Position numbers and translations under genes: made by a program
DNA from: DASWIG01 sp965371445
GTDB taxonomy: Bacteria; Acidobacteriota; Thermoanaerobaculia; Multivoradales; J023
NCBI GenBank assembly: GCA_965371445.1
Contig: CBDUYN010000059.1
Coordinates: 1-50,029 of the forward strand
DNA: 50,029 bases
Direction of reading: 5' to 3'
Shown: positions 1 to 9,190 of the stretch, piece after piece
Layout: each line of letters begins with the position of its first letter
How positions within the stretch are numbered: the first letter of the stretch is position 1
Notes under the pieces: model-generated
What the model was told of the DNA's origin: nothing
The model's database searches: none
The model's input: the letters and a program-made list of their open reading frames with translations, nothing else

Positions 1-3000
1 ACCTGCCGTCGGCCTCGCCGGAGACCTGGGGCGAGCAGACCGACGTCAACGAGTCCGCCGACTGGTACAACGCGAAGCTCCTGGCGGTCATGGGGTCGAA
101 CCTCAACATGACCCGCACGCCCGATTGTCACTTCGCCGCCGAGGCACGCCACAACGGGACGAAGATGTACGTCTTCTCGCCCGACTTCAACCAGGTCGCC
201 AAGTACGCGGACACCTGGCTGAACGTCAACGCCGGCCAGGACGGTGCCTGGTGGATGGCGGTGAACCACGTCATCTTGAAGGAGTTCCACCACGAGCGTC
301 CGGTGCCACACTTTGTCGACTACCTGAAGCAATACAGTGACGCCCCCCACCTCGTCGAGCTGGTGGAAAAAAACGGCACCCTGCGTCCGGGCCAGCTGCT
401 GCGCGCCAATCGCCTGGAGCCCTACAAGGACACCGAGCACGGCGACTGGAAGTTTCTTTTCTGGGACACCCAGGACAATCGGCCCAAGATGCCCGGCGGT
501 GCCGTGGGGTCGCGTTGGGCGGAGAAGGAAAAGGGGCATTGGAACCTCAAGCTCGAGGACCCGACTGACGGCTCGAAGATCGACCCGGCTCTGACCTTCA
601 TCGACGCGGCCGACGAAACCGCGATGGTCGAATTCGACGACTTTGCCGAGGCGCGGGCTTTGCGCCGCGGCGTTCCCGCCCGGCGGGTGAAGACCGCCGC
701 TGGCGACAAGGTGCTGGTGGTCACGACTCTCGACCTGCTGATGGCCCAGTACGGCGTGGCGCGCGGGCTGCCGGGGGAATACCCGGAAAGCTACGACGAC
801 GAGAATGCACCGTACACGCCGGCGTGGCAGGAACGCTTCACCGGCCTCTCGCGCAAGGACCTGATCCAGTTCGCCCGCGAGTGGGCGTCGACCGCCGAGC
901 ATTCCGGCGGCCGCTGCACGATCATCATCGGCGCCGGCATCAACCACTGGTACCACGCCAACCTGATGTACCGGGCGGGCATCCACGCCCTCATGCTGTG
1001 CGGCTGTGTCGGCAAGAACGGCGGCGGGCTGGCGCATTACGTCGGCCAGGAAAAGCTCGCCCCGGCGGAGCCCTGGGGGGCGATCGCCTTCGGCAAGGAC
1101 TGGTATCCCGCCGCCCGGCTGCAAAACGCGCCGAGCTGGCACTACGTCAACACGGATCAGTGGCGCTACGAGCGTTCCTTCACCGACTATCACACCGTGC
1201 CGCCGAACCAGGAGGACGGATCCCTCGCCAAGGGACATACGATGGACGCCCAGGTGCGGGCGGTCAAGAACGGCTGGATGCCCTTTTACCCGCAGTTCAA
1301 CGAGAGCAGCCTGGAAGTCGTCAGGAAAGCGGAGGCGGCCGGCGCCACGGACGAAAAAGCGATCGTCGACCATGTCGTCGAGCGCCTGAAAAGCGGTGAC
1401 CTCCGCTTCGCCGTCGAGGATCCGGACGCGCCGGAGAACTGGCCGCGGGTGTGGTTCATCTGGCGCGGCAACGCCCTCATGTCGAGCTCCAAGGGGCACG
1501 AGTACTTCCTCAAGCACTACCTCGGCACGCACCACAACGAGATCGCCGAGGACATCGCCGAAGGGTCGGTCGAAGAGGTCACCTGGCGCGATGTCGCGCC
1601 GGAAGGCAAGATGGACCTGGTCGTCGACCTCAACTTCCGCATGGACACCTCGGCGCTCTACTCGGACATCGTGCTGCCCGCCGCCACCTGGTACGAAAAA
1701 GCGGATCTCAACTCGACTGACATGCACAGCTTCGTCCACCCCCTCTCCGAGGCGGTGCCGCCGTGCTGGGAGTCGAAGAGCGATTGGGGCATTTTTCGCG
1801 CCCTGGCCGAACGTTTCTCGAAGCTGGCCGAGCGTCATTTCCCCGACGAGGTGCGCGACCTGGTCGCCGCACCGCTGGCCCACGACACGCCGGCCGAGAT
1901 CGCCCAGACCCAGATCCGCGACTGGGCCAAGGGCGACGTCGAGCCGATTCCCGGCAAGACCATGCCGGGGCTCAAGGTGGTGAGCCGGGACTACAAGAAC
2001 CTCTACAAGCAGTACACCTCGCTCGGACCGCTGGTCCGCGAGAACGGTCTCGGAGCCCACGGCACCCATTACAAGTGCGAGGACTTCTACGACGAGCTGA
2101 CCGCGCGGCGCTCGACCACCTGGGACGGCGCGACCTATCCCTCGATCGAGCACGACGAGGACGTCTGCAACGCGATCCTGCAGCTGGCGACGGTTACGAA
2201 CGGCGAATTGGCCTACCGCTCCTACAAGAACATGGAGGAGAGGGTCGGCCTGCCGCTGACTCACCTGGCTGAGAAATCGCGCTCGGTGCGGATGGATTAC
2301 GAGGCGCTGCAGAGTCGTCCGCACCGTTACCTTTCAAGTCCCATGTGGTCCGGGTTGATCGAGTACGGCCGCGCCTACTCGCCTTACACCTATAACCACG
2401 ACGTGCTCGTTCCCTGGCGAACCCTCACCGGGCGCCAGCACTTCTACCTCGATCATCCGGGCTACCTGCAGTTCGGCGAGCACCTGCCGACCTACAAACC
2501 GAAGCCGACGCCGACGCAATACGCGGACAACCGCGTCACCGAGGCGACCGGCAAGACGATGATGCTCAACTTCCTGACGCCGCACGGCAAGTGGCACATC
2601 CATTCGACCTACGGCGACAACCACCGCATGACGACCCTGTCGCGCGGCTGCGAGCCGTTCTGGATGAACGACAAGGATGCGGCGGAGGTGGAGATCCTCG
2701 ACAACGACTGGGTCGAGGTGCACAACGACCACGGCGTCCTGGTCACCCGCGCCTGCGTCAGCGCGCGGATCCCGCGCGGTATCTGCATCGTCTATCACTC
2801 GCCCGAGCGCACCTTCGGCGTGCCCAAGTCGCCGCTGCGGGGCAATCGCCGCGGCGGCGGGCACAACAGCCTGACGCGGACCCGGCTCAAGCCCAACCTG
2901 TTGGTCGGGGGCTACGGGCAATTCACCTATCACTTCAATTACTGGGGACCGATCGGCTGCAACCGCGACACGCACGTCCATGTCCGGAAGCTACCCGAGC

Positions 3001-3011
3001 TCCGCTGGTAA
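1..3011 (+). CDS. narG: Respiratory nitrate reductase alpha subunit, 5'-truncated by window edge
   Basis: Catalytic molybdenum subunit that reduces nitrate to nitrite with electrons from NarH. The reading frame is already open at base 3 (LPSASPETWGEQ, then ESADWYN and GSNLNMTRTPD), so the ATG at 90 is internal and the real start lies outside the window. About 1002 residues are visible, against about 1250 in the family, so roughly the first fifth is missing, including the N-terminal Fe-S motif and the Mo-ligand Asp, which in E. coli NarG sits just upstream of this point. Recognisable family stretches include GAGINHWYH, CGCVGKNGGG, YVGQEKL, SQWRYE-like DQWRYE, and the C-terminal GCNRDTHVHVRK. 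narH follows 19 bases after the stop. An NxrA-type nitrite oxidase is the main alternative; the adjacent narJ, narI and two narK genes favour a NarG role. Confidence 0.95.
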   Translation, partial: LPSASPETWGEQTDVNESADWYNAKLLAVMGSNLNMTRTPDCHFAAEARHNGTKMYVFSPDFNQVAKYADTWLNVNAGQDGAWWMAVNHVILKEFHHERPVPHFVDYLKQYSDAPHLVELVEKNGTLRPGQLLRANRLEPYKDTEHGDWKFLFWDTQDNRPKMPGGAVGSRWAEKEKGHWNLKLEDPTDGSKIDPALTFIDAADETAMVEFDDFAEARALRRGVPARRVKTAAGDKVLVVTTLDLLMAQYGVARGLPGEYPESYDDENAPYTPAWQERFTGLSRKDLIQFAREWASTAEHSGGRCTIIIGAGINHWYHANLMYRAGIHALMLCGCVGKNGGGLAHYVGQEKLAPAEPWGAIAFGKDWYPAARLQNAPSWHYVNTDQWRYERSFTDYHTVPPNQEDGSLAKGHTMDAQVRAVKNGWMPFYPQFNESSLEVVRKAEAAGATDEKAIVDHVVERLKSGDLRFAVEDPDAPENWPRVWFIWRGNALMSSSKGHEYFLKHYLGTHHNEIAEDIAEGSVEEVTWRDVAPEGKMDLVVDLNFRMDTSALYSDIVLPAATWYEKADLNSTDMHSFVHPLSEAVPPCWESKSDWGIFRALAERFSKLAERHFPDEVRDLVAAPLAHDTPAEIAQTQIRDWAKGDVEPIPGKTMPGLKVVSRDYKNLYKQYTSLGPLVRENGLGAHGTHYKCEDFYDELTARRSTTWDGATYPSIEHDEDVCNAILQLATVTNGELAYRSYKNMEERVGLPLTHLAEKSRSVRMDYEALQSRPHRYLSSPMWSGLIEYGRAYSPYTYNHDVLVPWRTLTGRQHFYLDHPGYLQFGEHLPTYKPKPTPTQYADNRVTEATGKTMMLNFLTPHGKWHIHSTYGDNHRMTTLSRGCEPFWMNDKDAAEVEILDNDWVEVHNDHGVLVTRACVSARIPRGICIVYHSPERTFGVPKSPLRGNRRGGGHNSLTRTRLKPNLLVGGYGQFTYHFNYWGPIGCNRDTHVHVRKLPELRW

Positions 3012-3030
3012 GGGAAAGAAGGAACGAGCT

Positions 3031-4521
3031 ATGGATGTTCGATCCCAGGTTTCCATGGTATTCCACCTGGACAAGTGCATCGGGTGTCACACTTGCAGCA
3101 TCGCCTGCAAGAACGTGTGGACCGACCGAACGGGCACCGAGTACATGTGGTGGAACAACGTCGAGACGAAGCCGGGTACCGGCTACCCCACGAAGTGGGA
3201 GGACCAGAAGAAGTACCGCGGCGGTTGGCAGAACGACAACGGCAACCTGCACCTGCGCTCGACGAGTCGGGGGCGCATCGTGCCCAACATCTTCCACAAC
3301 CCGTCGATGCCGAGTCTCGACGACTACTACGAGCCGTGGACCTACGACTACCAGAACCTGTTCAACGCTCCGGAAGGTGACGACCAGCCGACGGCGCGGC
3401 CGATCTCGATGATCGACGGCCGCCACATCGACATCGAAGCCGGGCCGAACTGGGACGACGACCTCTCCGGCTCGCCGGTCTACGCCGAGAACGACCCCAA
3501 CCTCGAGGCCTTGACCCCCGAGCAGCGCGCCCAGCTCTTCGCCATCGAGCGCCTGGTCTTTTTCTACTTCCCACGGATCTGCAATCATTGCATCAACCCG
3601 GCGTGCGTGGCGTCGTGTCCTTCCGGCGCCCTCTACAAGCGCGGCGAGGACGGGATCGTCCTCATCGACCAGAAGGTTTGCCGCGCCTGGCGCTCGTGCG
3701 TCGCCGCCTGCCCCTACAAGAAGACCTATTTCAACTGGCAGACCGGCAAGTCGGAAAAATGCATTCTCTGCTACCCGCGCCTCGAAACCGGCCAGGCCCC
3801 GGCCTGCTTCCACTCCTGCGTCGGCCGCATCCGCTACCTCGGCGTCCTGCTCTACGATGCCGACCGGATCGTCGAGGCGGCAAAAGTCGACGACCTCGAG
3901 CTGGTCGAGGCGCAGCGTTCGATCATCCTCGATCCCCATGACGACGCGGTCGTCGACGCGGCGCGACGCAACGGCATCGCCGAATCGGTGATCGACGCGG
4001 CGCAGCGCTCGCCGGTCTACAAATTCGTCATGGAGTGGCGGCTGGCCCTGCCGCCGCACATCGAGTTCCGGACCCTGCCGATGCTCTTTTACGTGCCGCC
4101 GCTTCTGCCGGTGACCAGCAGCAACGAGGACGGCACCACGTCGACCGACTCCGACGATTTCTTTCACGCCATCGAGAAGGCCCGGGTGCCCGTCGAGTTC
4201 CTCGGCTCGCTGCTCGGTGCCGGCAACACCGGAGTCGTCAGCTATGCCCTGCGTAAGATGATGGCGGTGCGCTACTACCGCCGCGGCGAGACCGTCGGCG
4301 ACATCGACGCCGAAGTAGTCGCTCGCGTGCTGCGGGAGGCCGATTGCACCCGCGAGCAGGCCGAGGCGATCTACCGTCTCACAGCGCTCGCCACCACCAA
4401 GGATCGCTTCGTCATCGCGCCGTCCCAGCGCGAGCAGGCGATCGAGATGATGGACGATCCCCTGACGCACAAGCAGTCGGTCGGATTCGGCTTTCTCCAG
4501 GGTCCGCAGCGGGGGGCATGA
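3031..4521 (+). CDS. narH: Respiratory nitrate reductase beta subunit (Fe-S)
   Basis: Electron-transfer subunit linking NarI haem to NarG. The ATG at 3031 is preferred over upstream in-frame codons because it follows GAAGGAACGAGCT and gives MDVRSQVSMVFHLDKCIGCH, the normal family N-terminus. The product has 496 residues. Four cysteine groups are visible: CIGCHTCSIAC near residue 16, CNHCINPACVASCP near 189, CRAWRSCVAACP near 221, and CILCYPR with CFHSC near 246-265. The Trp in CRAWRSC replaces a Cys, as in NarH, where that cluster is a [3Fe-4S]. It is encoded between narG and narJ, and its stop overlaps the narJ start (ATGA). It would sit on the cytoplasmic face with NarG. Confidence 0.96.
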   Translation: MDVRSQVSMVFHLDKCIGCHTCSIACKNVWTDRTGTEYMWWNNVETKPGTGYPTKWEDQKKYRGGWQNDNGNLHLRSTSRGRIVPNIFHNPSMPSLDDYYEPWTYDYQNLFNAPEGDDQPTARPISMIDGRHIDIEAGPNWDDDLSGSPVYAENDPNLEALTPEQRAQLFAIERLVFFYFPRICNHCINPACVASCPSGALYKRGEDGIVLIDQKVCRAWRSCVAACPYKKTYFNWQTGKSEKCILCYPRLETGQAPACFHSCVGRIRYLGVLLYDADRIVEAAKVDDLELVEAQRSIILDPHDDAVVDAARRNGIAESVIDAAQRSPVYKFVMEWRLALPPHIEFRTLPMLFYVPPLLPVTSSNEDGTTSTDSDDFFHAIEKARVPVEFLGSLLGAGNTGVVSYALRKMMAVRYYRRGETVGDIDAEVVARVLREADCTREQAEAIYRLTALATTKDRFVIAPSQREQAIEMMDDPLTHKQSVGFGFLQGPQRGA

Positions 4522-5246
4522 TGAGCACCAAGCAAACCCTTCTGGATGCGATTGCCGGGCTCTTTGGTTACCCCGGAGGGGGACAAACGGATGGCGGCCC
4601 GCAGGGGGATTTCGCCGAACGCCTGGCCGCTTGCCGGGCACTCGTCGAAGAGCGCTTGCCCGGCCGCGGCGAGAAGCTGGCAGTGCTCGAGGAGCGCAGC
4701 CGGCGAATGAGCCGCGGCGAGATCGAGGAAATGTTCACCCGGACTTTTGAGATCAATCCGGTCTGCGCCCTCGAGGTCGGCTGGCACGTCTATGGCGAGG
4801 AATACGCCCGCGGCGCCCTGATGGTCCGGCTGCGCGAGGAGCTGCGGCGCCACGGCATCCCGGAGATCACCGAGCTGCCGGATCACCTGACGCATGTGCT
4901 GCAGCTGCTCGGCCGCCTCGAGCCCGAGCTCGCCGACGATCTTGCCGGCCGCTACGTGATTCCCGCCCTGGAGAAGATGCTCGCCGGAGTGGAGGGCAAA
5001 GACTGCCCGTACGAGGAGCTCCTCGAGATGACCCGTGACGTCATCCGCGACACGCACGATCCGGTGGTGGTTGACCCGCCGGTGAGGCGAACCGCCCCGC
5101 CGGAGTCGCAGCAGCGTCCCCTTGGGGGGACTCAGGGGGGGCAGCGGGGACTCCCGATCATTCAACCCGGACAGCAGCTCGCCGTCTGCGGCGCCGGCTG
5201 TGTATCCTCAGAAGCTGCGGCACGGGAGGCCGAGCATGACATTTAG
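4518..5246 (+). CDS. narJ: Nitrate reductase molybdenum-cofactor assembly chaperone
   Basis: TorD/NarJ-family chaperone needed to load cofactor into NarG before the complex docks on NarI. The start is ATG 4518, which overlaps the narH stop; a second ATG follows directly. The 242-residue protein has the helical NarJ core (for example GLFGYPGG near the N-terminus, FTRTFEINPVCALEVGWHVYGEEYARGALM split over residues 74-103, and HLTHVLQLLGRL later). After about residue 190 there is a Gln/Gly/Pro-rich tail that does not look like the family. Its DNA contains G-runs and a 6-bp hairpin (5116-5131), so this tail may be a local expansion or insertion. The end overlaps the narI start by 11 bases. Confidence 0.93.
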   Translation: MMSTKQTLLDAIAGLFGYPGGGQTDGGPQGDFAERLAACRALVEERLPGRGEKLAVLEERSRRMSRGEIEEMFTRTFEINPVCALEVGWHVYGEEYARGALMVRLREELRRHGIPEITELPDHLTHVLQLLGRLEPELADDLAGRYVIPALEKMLAGVEGKDCPYEELLEMTRDVIRDTHDPVVVDPPVRRTAPPESQQRPLGGTQGGQRGLPIIQPGQQLAVCGAGCVSSEAAAREAEHDI

Positions 5247-5952
5247 TACTGAGATCCTCCGCAGTCTGGAAGTCTTCCTGTTCGGAGCGCTGCCCTACGT
5301 GTCGCTGGCGGTCTTCCTGATCGTCACCATCCAGCGCTATCGCCAGGAGACGTTTTCCTACTCCACGCTTTCTTCGCAATTCCTGGAGAATCGGCAACAC
5401 TTCTGGGGCCTGGTTCCGTTCCACTACGGGTTGCTCGTCGTGCTCGCCGGCCACGTCGTGGCCTTCCTGATACCGGGCACCCTGCTGGCGTGGAACTCAC
5501 GGCCACTGAGGCTCTACGTGCTCGAAGTCAGCGCCCTCGTCTGCGGCATCCTGGCGGTGGTCGGACTGGTCATGGGAGTCCTCCGGCGCCTGCGCAGCAC
5601 GCGGGTGCGCGCCGTGACGACCCTTTCCGACTGGATCATCTTCACGATGCTCTTCGTCCAGATGACGAGCGGTGTGCTGATGGCCGTTTTTTTCGGCTGG
5701 GGCTCGTCGTGGTTCGCGGCGACGATCTCGCCTTACCTGTGGTCGCTGGTGAAGTTTCAGCCTGACCTGAGCTTCGTCACCGGGCTGCCGTTATTGGTCA
5801 AGCTCCACATCGTGTCGGCCTACCTGCTGATCGGGTTTTTCCCGTTCACCCGGTTGGTGCACGTGCTGGTCATTCCGAACATGTACCTCTGGCGTCGCAC
5901 GCAGGTGGTGCGCTGGTACGGATTCCGTACTCAGCCGCCACGGCCGAGCTGA
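5236..5952 (+). CDS. narI: Respiratory nitrate reductase gamma subunit (cytochrome b)
   Basis: Membrane di-haem b subunit that oxidises quinol and passes electrons to NarH. The 238-residue protein has five hydrophobic segments. The haem-ligand histidines are visible as two pairs: H63 and H73 (FHYGLLVVLAGH) and H191 and H209 (LHIVSAYLLIGFFPFTRLVH). Their spacing of 10 and 18 matches E. coli NarI H56/H66 and H187/H205. The start is ATG 5236 with GGGAGG six bases upstream, inside the end of narJ. The first narK gene begins 14 bases after the stop. Confidence 0.95.
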   Translation: MTFSTEILRSLEVFLFGALPYVSLAVFLIVTIQRYRQETFSYSTLSSQFLENRQHFWGLVPFHYGLLVVLAGHVVAFLIPGTLLAWNSRPLRLYVLEVSALVCGILAVVGLVMGVLRRLRSTRVRAVTTLSDWIIFTMLFVQMTSGVLMAVFFGWGSSWFAATISPYLWSLVKFQPDLSFVTGLPLLVKLHIVSAYLLIGFFPFTRLVHVLVIPNMYLWRRTQVVRWYGFRTQPPRPS

Positions 5953-5966
5953 GCTGGGACCGAGCA

Positions 5967-7523
5967 ATGATCGAAGCCAAAGACCGCACCTTCGACACCA
6001 GGCAGAGCTGGAAGATGCTCTTGCTGAATACGCTCGCCTTCACGATCTGCTTCGCGGCGTGGATGATGAACGGCGTGCTCGTCACCTTCCTGGTGGACAG
6101 CGGCGTCTACGACTGGGGCCCGGTCAAGATGAGCTGGTTGATCGGCATCCCGGTGCTCACCGGGGCGCTCTTCCGGCTACCGCTCGGCATCCTGACCGAC
6201 AAGTACGGCGGCAAGATCGTCTACGGTTTGTTGCTGATCTTCTCGGCGGCGCCGATGTTTCTGGTCAGCTATTGCGACAGCTTCACCAGTTTCCTGGTTG
6301 CCGGACTGGGCTTCGGTTTCACCGGCACCAGCTTCGCGGTCGGCATTGCCTTCACCTCGGTGTGGTTCACCAAGGGAAAGCAGGGCACGGCGCTGGGCAT
6401 CTTCGGCGCCGGCAACGCCGGCGCGGCGTTGACCAGTCTCGGCGCACCGCGCGTGCTGCGCTACCTGACCAACGGCGGCGAGAACCTGGACGGGTGGCGG
6501 ACGTTGCCGATGATCTACGCGGCCATGCTGGCGCTGATGGGCATCGCCTTCCTGGTCTTCGCCGACACCCGGCTGCCGGTTGGCACCGAGACCAAGACGA
6601 TGCGCCAGCGCTTGGAGCCGCTCGCGCACATGCGGGTCTGGCGCTTTGGCCTCTACTACTTCTTCGTCTTCGGCGGTTTCGTCGCCCTGGCGCAATGGCT
6701 GATTCCCTACTACGTCAATGCCTATGCGATGAGCGTCGCCATGGCGGGTACCCTGGCGGCGGCCAACTCCCTGCCTTCCGGATTGATTCGGGCGGCAGGC
6801 GGTTGGATGTCTGACAAGGTCGGAGCGCGGGCGGTGATGTACTGGGTCTTCGGACTGTCGTTGATCTGTTGCGCGCTGATGATCGTGCCCCAGATGGACA
6901 TCCGTTCACCGGGCAGCGGCATCATGGCGAGGCGGGGGGGGACCGTCACCGCGGTCAGCCCGGACGAGGTCGTCGTGACTACGAGCACCGGGGAGATGCG
7001 TTATGCGCTGCAGCGCAGCGCGGGACCCATCGCCACCGACGCCGAGCGCCAATCCGGGCTGTTGATTTTTCCGCGATCGCAGAGCTGGCAGGAGTCCGCG
7101 GTCGAGGTCGGTGAGGAGATCAAGAAAAAGCAGCTGGTGGCGCGCGGCGTTACCGAGATCTTCTTCCAGGCCAACGTGTGGATTTTCACCGGGCTGAGCC
7201 TGATCCTCGGCGCCGTGATGGGTATCGGCAAAGCGGCGGTCTACAAGCACATTCCGGACTACTTTCCGAACGACGTCGGCGTCGTTGGAGGTATCGTCGG
7301 CGTCCTCGGTGGGCTCGGCGGTTTCGTCTGCCCGATCGTTTTCGGCTACCTGCTCAAGGCAACCGGGCTGTGGACGACGTGCTGGATGTTTTTTCTGGTG
7401 CTCATCGCCGGGTGTCTGTTGTGGATGCACCTGGTGGTGAGACGCCTGATGAAGGAGCAGGCTCCGGACCTGCTGCACAAGATCGAGGACGAGTCCTTCG
7501 GGACACCGGGATTTGAGGAATGA
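5967..7523 (+). CDS. narK: MFS nitrate/nitrite transporter with soluble insert
   Basis: Major facilitator transporter of 518 residues, expected to import nitrate or exchange nitrate and nitrite across the inner membrane. The N-terminal half carries GFGFTGTSFAVGIAFTSVWF and FGAGNAGAALTSLG, which resemble nitrate-porter signature segments. Between about residues 311 and 404 there is a non-hydrophobic stretch (MARRGGTVTAVSPDEVVV through VGEEIKKKQLVARG) that interrupts the helical pattern; it looks like a small beta-rich domain inserted in a loop. Translation stops in an ATGA overlap with the second narK. Of the two transporters, this one resembles the NarK1 (proton symport) type; that assignment is tentative. 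Confidence 0.9.
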   Translation: MIEAKDRTFDTRQSWKMLLLNTLAFTICFAAWMMNGVLVTFLVDSGVYDWGPVKMSWLIGIPVLTGALFRLPLGILTDKYGGKIVYGLLLIFSAAPMFLVSYCDSFTSFLVAGLGFGFTGTSFAVGIAFTSVWFTKGKQGTALGIFGAGNAGAALTSLGAPRVLRYLTNGGENLDGWRTLPMIYAAMLALMGIAFLVFADTRLPVGTETKTMRQRLEPLAHMRVWRFGLYYFFVFGGFVALAQWLIPYYVNAYAMSVAMAGTLAAANSLPSGLIRAAGGWMSDKVGARAVMYWVFGLSLICCALMIVPQMDIRSPGSGIMARRGGTVTAVSPDEVVVTTSTGEMRYALQRSAGPIATDAERQSGLLIFPRSQSWQESAVEVGEEIKKKQLVARGVTEIFFQANVWIFTGLSLILGAVMGIGKAAVYKHIPDYFPNDVGVVGGIVGVLGGLGGFVCPIVFGYLLKATGLWTTCWMFFLVLIAGCLLWMHLVVRRLMKEQAPDLLHKIEDESFGTPGFEE

Positions 7524-9172
7524 CAATGTCGGCAACGAAGAGAAAACGCGGTGTCCATCTGACCCACTGGGAGCCCGAGGACGAGAGCTTCTGGGAGGGC
7601 GAAGGCAAGGCGATTGCCCATCGCAACCTGTGGATCTCGATCCCCAACCTGCTCTGCGGTTTCTCCGTGTGGCTCTACTGGGGCATGGTCGCGAAGTTCA
7701 TCCAAAAAGCCCACTTCGCCGATCTGGAGCTTTTTAACTTCACCTTCATGAACGACGGGACGGCGTACGACGGTGACGGCTACCGCAACCTGCTCTTCAC
7801 GCTGCCGGCAGTGGCCGGCCTGGTGGGCGCGACGCTGCGCATCCCGAACTCGTTCATGATCGCCATCTGCGGCGGCCGCAACGTCAAGTTCATGACCACG
7901 CTTCTCCTGATGCTCCCGGCTTTGGGCGCCGGCATCGCCCTGCAGAATCCGGAGACGCCGTTCTCCGTCCTGATCCTTCTCGCGGCGCTCTCCGGAGTGG
8001 GCGGCGGCGCTTTCGCGTCGTCGATGTCGAACATCAGCTTCTTTTTCCCGAAGCGGATGCAGGGCCTGGCGCTTGGCTTGAACGCCGGTCTCGGCAACGC
8101 CGGGGTCTCGGTCATGCAGTTCCTGCTGCCGTGGATCATCACCTTCGGCGCCTTCGGCGGCCTCGGCGGCGATCCCTACCAGGTGGGCGACAAGCAGCTG
8201 TGGATCCAGAACGCCGGCCTCGTGTGGGTACCGGTCACCGGCTTCCTGATGATCCTGGCCTTCCTCTTCATGAACAACATGCCGCAGCACAAGTGCGGGC
8301 CGACGCCGGTGGCGGTCGGCAAGTACCTGTGGCTGACGGCGCTCGGCTTCTTCGGCGGCGGCGTCGGCGTGTGGCTCTTGATCATTCCCTGGGGCGGTTT
8401 CCCGCCCTTGCTCAAGGTCTTCGTGATCCTCGTCGTCGCGGTCTGTGTGACGCTGCTGGCGATGAAAAAACTCACGCCGAAGGAGATCCGCGACCCGCTC
8501 GACAAGCAGTTCGCCATTTTTAACAACAAGCACAACTGGGTCATGACCTGGCTCTACACGATGACTTTCGGCTCGTTCATCGGCTACGCCAACGCCTTTC
8601 CCAAGCTCATCGACGACGTATTCGGCTTTGTCCGAGTCGGCGCCGACGGCAACCCGCTGGTCGACGCCATGGTCAACCCCAATGCGCCGATCTCGTCGAA
8701 GTACATCTGGATCGGCGCCGGCGTCGGAGCGCTCATCCGGCCGCTGGGCGGATGGTTGTCCGACAAGTTGGGGGGCGCCCGCGTGACCCACTGGGACACC
8801 ATCGTCATGATCGGCGCGACCCTCGGCGCGGGCTACTTCGTCTCCCTGGCCAGTCAGTCGCCGAGTCCGGAGCAGTACTTCCTGCCCTTCCTGCTCCTCT
8901 TCATCCTGCTCTTTGCCACCACCGGCATCGGTAACGGCTCTACTTTTCGCATGATCCCGATGATCTTCGAAAAAGAACAGGCCGGCCCGGTGCTCGGTTG
9001 GACCTCGGCGATCGCCGCCTACGGCGCCTACCTGATTCCCAAGATCTTCGGGCAGCAGATCCAGAACGGGACACCTCAGTATGCGCTCTACGGGTTCGCC
9101 GTCTATTACGCGAGTTGTCTGATTGTGAACTGGTGGTTCTACGCGCGAAAGAACGCGGAGACACCGTGCTGA
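7520..9172 (+). CDS. narK: MFS nitrate/nitrite transporter (NarK2-like)
   Basis: Second nitrate/nitrite transporter, 550 residues. It has an N-terminal soluble stretch of about 35 residues (RGVHLTHWEPEDESFWEGEG), then about 12 membrane segments. Nitrate signature 1 is clear (GVGGGAFASSMSNISFFFPK followed by GLALGLNAGLGNAGVS), and signature 2 is seen in TTGIGNGSTFRMIP. The ATG at 7520 overlaps the preceding stop. Having two NarK types together is common in nar operons, where one imports nitrate with protons and the other exchanges nitrate for nitrite. The actA gene begins 18 bases downstream, so transcription likely runs on. Confidence 0.94.
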   Translation: MTMSATKRKRGVHLTHWEPEDESFWEGEGKAIAHRNLWISIPNLLCGFSVWLYWGMVAKFIQKAHFADLELFNFTFMNDGTAYDGDGYRNLLFTLPAVAGLVGATLRIPNSFMIAICGGRNVKFMTTLLLMLPALGAGIALQNPETPFSVLILLAALSGVGGGAFASSMSNISFFFPKRMQGLALGLNAGLGNAGVSVMQFLLPWIITFGAFGGLGGDPYQVGDKQLWIQNAGLVWVPVTGFLMILAFLFMNNMPQHKCGPTPVAVGKYLWLTALGFFGGGVGVWLLIIPWGGFPPLLKVFVILVVAVCVTLLAMKKLTPKEIRDPLDKQFAIFNNKHNWVMTWLYTMTFGSFIGYANAFPKLIDDVFGFVRVGADGNPLVDAMVNPNAPISSKYIWIGAGVGALIRPLGGWLSDKLGGARVTHWDTIVMIGATLGAGYFVSLASQSPSPEQYFLPFLLLFILLFATTGIGNGSTFRMIPMIFEKEQAGPVLGWTSAIAAYGAYLIPKIFGQQIQNGTPQYALYGFAVYYASCLIVNWWFYARKNAETPC

Positions 9173-9190
9173 GGGAGCCGAGGACGAATC

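Noticed and set aside
1..3011. NxrA (nitrite oxidoreductase) rather than NarG
   Set aside because: narJ, narI and two narK genes follow in classic nar order. The N-terminus is outside the window, so the reverse role is not fully excluded.
2935..4641. 568-codon open frame on the - strand
   Set aside because: Antisense to narH and the start of narJ; no signal, motif or ribosome-binding site.
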